DNA of 10,043 bases from Bacteroidota bacterium (GTDB lineage Bacteria; Bacteroidota; Bacteroidia; Chitinophagales; Chitinophagaceae), in NCBI GenBank assembly GCA_025361325.1, contig JANYAL010000030.1, positions 1 to 10,043 of the forward strand, given 5' to 3'. A program made the translations under genes and the position numbers. Shown here piece after piece: positions 6,550-10,043 of the stretch (its first letter is position 1; every line of letters starts with the position of its first letter). Under the pieces are notes generated by a model. The model was not told the origin of the DNA. It did no database searches and saw only the letters and a program-made list of their open reading frames with translations.

Positions 6550-6894
6550 TTACACATGCTGTGAAGCAGTGTAACCGTTCTTCACCAGCCAGGAAAGGAT
6601 CTTTTGGCGATTTTCGCCCTGAACAATGATCTCACCATCCTTGACGGTGCCCCCGGTACCGCAAAAGGATTTTAACTGCCGGCCCAGCTCCTGCAGGTCA
6701 GCCTGTTTTCCACGAAAACCTGTTATCAACGTAACGGCCTTCCCTGCACGATGACGGGTATCGAGCCGTACCTTCAAACGCTGTTCGCCTGCAGAAAGGG
6801 TATCTGTTTCAGGTATGTGGTTTACCGTTAAATTAAGATCCGGATTGGTGCTGTACACCAGTCCGCCGGATACCTGTAATTTTCTTTTTGACAT
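6550..6894 (-). CDS. yciH: SUI1 / YciH family translation initiation factor-like protein
   Basis: The 114-residue product has the SUI1 (eIF1-like) domain, clearest in the segment LQELGRQLKSFCGTGGTVKD (67-86) followed by GEIIVQGENRQKILSWL. The GTGGTVKDG loop and IQG-like strand are the diagnostic elements, and the length is close to E. coli YciH (108 residues). Archaeal and eukaryotic homologues control start-codon fidelity on the small ribosomal subunit. Bacterial YciH is patchily distributed and has been proposed to influence initiation, perhaps under stress; its role here is unknown. The first 40 residues are more variable. The ATG at 6892-6894 lies 28 bases after the nadC stop on the same strand with no promoter visible between, so a nadC-yciH operon is likely. 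Confidence 0.93.
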   Translation of the reverse strand: MSKRKLQVSGGLVYSTNPDLNLTVNHIPETDTLSAGEQRLKVRLDTRHRAGKAVTLITGFRGKQADLQELGRQLKSFCGTGGTVKDGEIIVQGENRQKILSWLVKNGYTASQHV

Positions 6895-6922
6895 ACTACT
6901 GATTTTAACTAAGTCCCCGGAT

Positions 6923-7774
6923 TCAGCCGGGTACCGCTTTCAGGCTCATGTCGAGACTCCTGGCCTGGTGAATGATAGCACCGGTAGAGATATAATCCAC
7001 CCCCGTTGCGGCATAGGCCTCCAGGTTATCCAGGTTGATGCCCCCGCTTGCCTCCGTCTCATACACACCATCTATCATTTTCAGGGCCTCCCTGACCTGG
7101 TCGGGCGTAAAGTTATCAAGCATGATACGGTTTACCAGGCCTGTAGCCATTACCGTACGCACTTCATCCAGGTTCCTGGTCTCCACTTCTATCTGCAACC
7201 CGGGCCTTCTTGTTTGTACATACTCATATGCTTTGCCGATCGCTGCCGCTATACCGCCGCAATAGTCGATATGGTTATCTTTCAGCATGATCATGTCGTA
7301 GAGGCCATACCGGTGGTTAACCCCGCCGCCGATACGTACGGCCTCCTTTTCAAGAAGCCTGAAATTGGGTGTTGTTTTCCGGGTATCCAGCAGTTTAGTT
7401 CTATACCCATTTAATTTTTCAACATACCTGCGGGTGAGGGTAGCGATGCCGCTCATCCGCTGCATACAATTCAATACCAGTCTTTCAGCCTTTAATATGG
7501 TGTGTACCCTGGCAGCAGTTTCAAAGGCAAGCTCGCCTGCCATCATCGTATCACCATCCTTTTTATAGGCACTGAAGACAGCATCGGGTTGTACATACCT
7601 GAATATGCTTTCGGCAACGGCCACACCGGCCAGTATACCGTCTTCCTTGATCTTCAGCACCGCTTTGCCCGTTGCCACTGCGGGAATACAGGCCAGGGAA
7701 GAATGATCCCCGTCGCCTACATCCTCCTGCAACGCATATCGGATCAACTGTTCCAGTTGTGCACCATAGTTCAT
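6923..7774 (-). CDS. nadC: Nicotinate-nucleotide pyrophosphorylase (quinolinate phosphoribosyltransferase)
   Basis: NadC converts quinolinate and PRPP to nicotinate mononucleotide, CO2 and pyrophosphate in de novo NAD synthesis. The 283-residue product is full length. The N-terminal domain has ALQEDVGDGDHSS (14-26). The barrel domain has ERLVLNCMQRMSGIAT (97-112), the binding segment LDTRKTTPNFR (129-139), GGGVNHRYGLYDMIMLKDNH (149-168) with H154, R155 and K165, then EVETRN (196-201), MLDN (218-221), ASGGI (242-246) and ISTGAI (262-267). All residues expected for the family appear present. The gene lies upstream of yciH, about 3.3 kb from nadE, the last step of the same pathway. A perfect -7 element lies 5 bases before the ATG, and a probable terminator of the preceding gene lies upstream. 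Confidence 0.97.
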   Translation of the reverse strand: MNYGAQLEQLIRYALQEDVGDGDHSSLACIPAVATGKAVLKIKEDGILAGVAVAESIFRYVQPDAVFSAYKKDGDTMMAGELAFETAARVHTILKAERLVLNCMQRMSGIATLTRRYVEKLNGYRTKLLDTRKTTPNFRLLEKEAVRIGGGVNHRYGLYDMIMLKDNHIDYCGGIAAAIGKAYEYVQTRRPGLQIEVETRNLDEVRTVMATGLVNRIMLDNFTPDQVREALKMIDGVYETEASGGINLDNLEAYAATGVDYISTGAIIHQARSLDMSLKAVPG

Positions 7775-7779
7775 ACCGG

Positions 7780-7787
7780 CAAAGCTA
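7780..7787 (-). promoter_or_regulatory. -7-like element (TAGCTTTG) just before nadC
   Basis: This is a perfect TAnnTTTG match on the minus strand, but only 5 bases before the nadC ATG and with no -33 partner at about 20 bases. If functional, the transcript would start at or inside the start codon (leaderless). It could be a chance match. Confidence 0.35.
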
Positions 7788-7796
7788 AGGAAGTAC

Positions 7797-7825
7797 GGTA
7801 AATAGAAAGCCCCGGATACCCGGGG
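7797..7825 (-). terminator. Probable rho-independent terminator after the DUF4783 gene
   Basis: Read on the minus strand, CCCCGG (7825-7820), loop GTAT, CCGGGG (7815-7810) form a perfect 6-bp G/C stem, extendable by a G-T pair. The T-rich tail CTTTCTATTTA follows (7809-7799). It begins about 30 bases after the DUF4783 stop and precedes nadC, so it separates the two transcription units. The tail is interrupted by C and A, so efficiency may be moderate. Confidence 0.55.
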
Positions 7826-7854
7826 TGCATGAAAAAAGAAAAATTATGTAGCGC

Positions 7855-8235
7855 CTACCGGTTCTCCAGGCGGATCTCCTGTAATACCAGTTTATTGTTT
7901 TTCTGTTTCATGAAGAGGGTGGTCCGGAAGGGCCCGTTCTTTGTATCGAGCGTGCCAATACAATATTGTGATCCGCCATTCTCTCCTTTATGAATGACCT
8001 CGAAACCCTTGACCGGGTTATTATTGAAAAAATCCCTGAGAATCAGTTCGGCCTGGCTTTTACTGTAGCTGTTGCTTTTAGCAGGCAGGGTGATCTCAAC
8101 CGTATTGTCAAATGACTTTGCGATCTCTGCCGAATTACCGTTCCGCAGGGCATCGATCACTTCATCCAAACCCGATATTGAAATAAAAGCGCAAACCAGG
8201 AAGCCCATAGAAAAAACTGCTATCTGACGTTTCAT
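7855..8235 (-). CDS. Secreted DUF4783 domain protein
   Basis: This 126-residue protein begins with a basic MKR and a hydrophobic run to about residue 20, an export signal probably cleaved near SISG. The mature part, LDEVIDALRNGNSAEIAKSF (23-42), then VEITLPAKSNSYSKSQAELI and a C-terminal block ending LVLQEIRLENR, matches the DUF4783 family of small Bacteroidota proteins with an NTF2-like fold. The opening helix with a spacing like 'D-x-I-x-x-A-L-R-x-G-x-x-x-x-I-A-x-x-F' is typical. Its function is unknown; location should be periplasmic. It sits upstream of nadC on the same strand but a probable terminator separates them. It diverges from gpmI across 135 bases with notable repeats. The ATG lies immediately after AAAGATTTACG. 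Confidence 0.82.
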   Translation of the reverse strand: MKRQIAVFSMGFLVCAFISISGLDEVIDALRNGNSAEIAKSFDNTVEITLPAKSNSYSKSQAELILRDFFNNNPVKGFEVIHKGENGGSQYCIGTLDTKNGPFRTTLFMKQKNNKLVLQEIRLENR

Positions 8236-8250
8236 CGTAAATCTTTAAAA

Positions 8251-8291
8251 CATTGTTAATTTCACCAAAAACGTGCCAACCATTGTTAATT
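8251..8291. repeat. 11-bp direct repeat CATTGTTAATT, two copies 30 bp apart
   Basis: CATTGTTAATT occurs at 8251-8261 and again at 8281-8291 in the intergenic region between the divergent DUF4783 and gpmI genes. The copies are identical over 11 bases and differ outside. A spacing near three helical turns puts both on the same face of the DNA, as expected for paired sites of a regulator. No regulator is identified. Confidence 0.5.
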
Positions 8292-8347
8292 AAAAAATCA
8301 ATAACCGTGTAACCTGTCCAAATGGGAAGGATTTTGGTTTATTTAGC

Positions 8348-8368
8348 GGTAAATCTTTTAGATTTACC
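8348..8368 (+). promoter_or_regulatory. Perfect 9-bp inverted repeat directly before the gpmI start codon
   Basis: GGTAAATCT (8348-8356), a TTT spacer, and AGATTTACC (8360-8368) form a perfect inverted repeat ending two bases before the gpmI ATG at 8371. In RNA it would be a 9-bp hairpin against the start codon, able to hinder ribosome entry. As DNA it could be an operator. Within it, TAGATTTA (8359-8366) is one mismatch from the -7 consensus TAnnTTTG, with a TTTG at 8333-8336 (22-base spacer), so it may instead be part of the promoter. Confidence 0.5.
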
Positions 8369-8370
8369 AT

Positions 8371-9888
8371 ATGAAAGATAGGAAAGTTATTTTGATTATC
8401 ATGGATGGTTGGGGCCTTGGTAAAGTAAAAGACAGCGATGCCATTCAACATGCCAGTACCCCCTTTGTCAGCTCCCTGTATTCCAGCTATCCCAACAGTA
8501 CACTCGTAGCCTGCGGTGAAGCCGTTGGCCTGCCGGAGGGACAAATGGGCAACAGTGAGGTTGGACACCTGAATATCGGTGCCGGAAGGATCGTTTACCA
8601 GGAACTTCAGCGCATCAATGTTGCCATCCGCAATGGTACATTCGCCCTTAATCCCGTGCTGCTGGAATCCATTGAATATGCCCGTACCCATAACAAAACA
8701 CTGCACCTGCTGGGACTCGTCAGCGACGGCGGTGTGCATTCACACACAGAACACCTGAAAGCCATTACCAGCCTCTGCGCCCAAAAGGGATTACACCAGG
8801 TACTGGTGCATGCATTTACCGACGGGAGGGATACGGACCCCAGGGGCGGACTGGAATTCCTCACCAACCTGCAGGCACATCTTGACCATACGAGCGGGCA
8901 GATCGCCACAGTGACCGGGCGGTATTATTCCATGGACAGGGATAAACGCTGGGAAAGGATTAAACTGGCTTACGACGCCCTGGTAAACGGCACCGGACAC
9001 CCTGCAGATAACATACTGGCAGCCGTACAGGCATCCTATGAATCGGGCGTTACGGATGAATTCATCAAACCCATCATCAATACCGCCGTTACGGACACAC
9101 GCATCAAAGCGGATGACGCCGTGATCTGTTTTAATTTCAGGACCGACCGTTGCCGGGAGATCACCCAGGTACTCACGCAAACCGATATGCCCGAACTGGG
9201 GATGCGCAAACTTGATCTGCACTACACTACCCTGACGGAATATGACCATACTTTTAAAAATGTAAAAGTTGTATTTGAGAATGACGACCTGAAGAATACG
9301 CTTGGAGAAATATTGCAGCAACATCATAAAACACAGATCCGTATCGCCGAAACAGAGAAATACCCGCATGTCACTTTCTTTTTCAGCGGTGGCAGGGAGC
9401 TGCCCTTCGGGGGCGAAAAAAGGATCATGATCCCTTCTCCCAAAGTGGCAACCTATGATCTTCAGCCGGAAATGAGCGCGGCAGCAGTTACCGCTGCCAT
9501 CCTGCCTGAACTGGCCGGCCGAAGCGCTGATTTTATCTGCCTGAATTTTGCTAATGCGGATATGGTGGGACATACGGGGGTATGGGATGCCGTTATAAAG
9601 GCTGTTGAAACGGTAGATCGTTGTGTGGAAAAAGTAGTGACCGCCGCACTGGAAAATGAATACACCGTGTTCCTGACTGCCGATCACGGCAATGCCGATT
9701 ACGAGATCAATGAAGATGGCACGCCCAACACGGCGCATACATTGAATGAAGTACCTCTTTTCATCATTTCCAACGACTGGAAAGGAAAGCTCAGTCATGG
9801 TAAACTCGGCGACCTGGCACCTACCCTACTTACCATGATGGGCCTGCCGGTTCCTGCAGAGATGACCGGCAGCCTGTTGACCACCTAA
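8371..9888 (+). CDS. gpmI: 2,3-bisphosphoglycerate-independent phosphoglycerate mutase
   Basis: GpmI interconverts 3- and 2-phosphoglycerate in glycolysis and gluconeogenesis through a phosphoserine intermediate, using two Mn2+ ions, in the cytosol. The 505-residue product has the normal length of about 510. Visible residues are metal-binding D12 in IIMDGWGLG, catalytic S62 in GQMGNSEVGHLNIGAGR (57-73), H123 in GVHSH, HAFTDGRDTDPRG (147-159), NFRTDR (255-260), the metal-site motif NADMVGHTG (395-403), TADHGNAD (436-443) and the H456 region NTAHTLNEVP. All key positions of the alkaline-phosphatase superfamily fold are intact. The ATG follows a perfect inverted repeat with no Shine-Dalgarno sequence. 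It is followed after 41 bases by a haem-binding-domain gene on the same strand. Confidence 0.98.
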   Translation: MKDRKVILIIMDGWGLGKVKDSDAIQHASTPFVSSLYSSYPNSTLVACGEAVGLPEGQMGNSEVGHLNIGAGRIVYQELQRINVAIRNGTFALNPVLLESIEYARTHNKTLHLLGLVSDGGVHSHTEHLKAITSLCAQKGLHQVLVHAFTDGRDTDPRGGLEFLTNLQAHLDHTSGQIATVTGRYYSMDRDKRWERIKLAYDALVNGTGHPADNILAAVQASYESGVTDEFIKPIINTAVTDTRIKADDAVICFNFRTDRCREITQVLTQTDMPELGMRKLDLHYTTLTEYDHTFKNVKVVFENDDLKNTLGEILQQHHKTQIRIAETEKYPHVTFFFSGGRELPFGGEKRIMIPSPKVATYDLQPEMSAAAVTAAILPELAGRSADFICLNFANADMVGHTGVWDAVIKAVETVDRCVEKVVTAALENEYTVFLTADHGNADYEINEDGTPNTAHTLNEVPLFIISNDWKGKLSHGKLGDLAPTLLTMMGLPVPAEMTGSLLTT

Positions 9889-9929
9889 AAAAATTCATTA
9901 TTCACATGCCAAACTCTTAACCTTAAAGT

Positions 9930-10043
9930 ATGAAAAAGATCCTCAGGCGCAGTTTTCAGATACTCCTGCTCGCATTCATCGTCATCCAGTTCTTCCGGCC
10001 TGCGAAAAATAAATCGGACGGTATCGGTGCCAATGACATCACC
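9930..10043 (+). CDS. Haem-binding-domain protein, N-terminal fragment (runs off the right edge)
   Basis: Only 38 codons are present, starting at the ATG at 9930-9932. The translation begins MKKILRRSFQILLLAFIVIQ and continues FFRPAKNKSDGIGANDIT. A basic start followed by one hydrophobic segment (residues about 9-22) indicates a membrane anchor or uncleaved signal. The FFRPAKN motif right after the anchor is typical of Bacteroidota proteins with the Haem_bd domain, which carry a cytochrome-c-like CxxCH motif further on; that part is outside the window, so haem binding is inferred from the N-terminus alone. It starts 41 bases after the gpmI stop with no TAnnTTTG element or clear terminator between, so read-through from gpmI is possible. 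Confidence 0.7.
   Translation, partial: MKKILRRSFQILLLAFIVIQFFRPAKNKSDGIGANDIT

Noticed and set aside
6815..7414. 199-codon plus-strand frame opposite nadC and yciH
   Set aside because: It spans two conserved minus-strand genes and has no family features; an antisense shadow.
8791..9798. 335-codon open frame on the minus strand, opposite gpmI
   Set aside because: It lies wholly inside the intact gpmI gene, shows no recognisable motif, and its composition is what an antisense frame of a conserved gene gives.
9906..9920. Tiny open frame (ATG to TAA, four codons) between gpmI and the haem-binding gene
   Set aside because: Four codons are far too few to support a gene, and there are no attenuation features around it.
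1..10043. Mobile elements, CRISPR arrays, tRNA or rRNA genes, phage or defence systems
   Set aside because: I looked for transposase-like proteins, terminal inverted repeats, regularly spaced repeats and tRNA-like cloverleafs and saw none; the window is continuous housekeeping sequence of even character.

Overview
The window looks like ordinary chromosomal sequence from a member of the Bacteroidota. The GldB lipoprotein, the DUF4783 protein, the haem-binding-domain N-terminus and the repeated promoter element TAnnTTTG all point to this phylum. Several start codons also lack a Shine-Dalgarno sequence. The protein flavour (MoxR, GldB, front-end desaturase) suggests the Chitinophagaceae or a close relative, but that placement is inference. 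Nearly all of the sequence is coding. No gap between genes exceeds about 160 bases. I see no tRNA, rRNA, insertion sequence, CRISPR array, phage gene or defence gene.

Layout. At the left edge, on the minus strand, are a MoxR-type AAA ATPase and the first third of a DUF58 protein, a pair that normally continues into an aerotolerance-type (Bat) membrane cluster beyond the edge. Diverging from moxR is a small UPF0145/YbjQ protein (plus strand), which converges on nadE (minus), a glutamine-dependent NAD+ synthetase. Diverging from nadE is gldB (plus), a gliding-motility lipoprotein that ends 5 bases from the end of a minus-strand front-end fatty acid desaturase. To the right, all on the minus strand, follow apaG, yciH (SUI1/eIF1-like), nadC (quinolinate phosphoribosyltransferase) and a secreted DUF4783 protein. 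The last two genes are on the plus strand: gpmI (cofactor-independent phosphoglycerate mutase) and the N-terminus of a haem-binding-domain protein cut by the window end.

How the genes relate. Most are housekeeping genes. Two steps of NAD synthesis are present: NadC makes nicotinate mononucleotide and NadE performs the final amidation. They are about 3.3 kb apart and not in one operon. Likely transcription units are moxR-DUF58, nadC-yciH and possibly gpmI-haem-binding protein; the others look monocistronic. Perfect TAnnTTTG -7 elements precede nadE, gldB, the desaturase, apaG and nadC, and near matches precede the YbjQ-like gene and gpmI. These elements also help choose start codons: the longest open frames of nadE and apaG begin at a TTG that is the last three bases of the -7 element itself.

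I did not find an undescribed system. The part most worth a second look is the DUF4783/gpmI intergenic region (8236-8370). It holds an 11-bp direct repeat with 30-bp spacing, a perfect 9-bp inverted repeat ending two bases before the gpmI ATG, and the shared sequence AGATTTAC directly before both divergent start codons.
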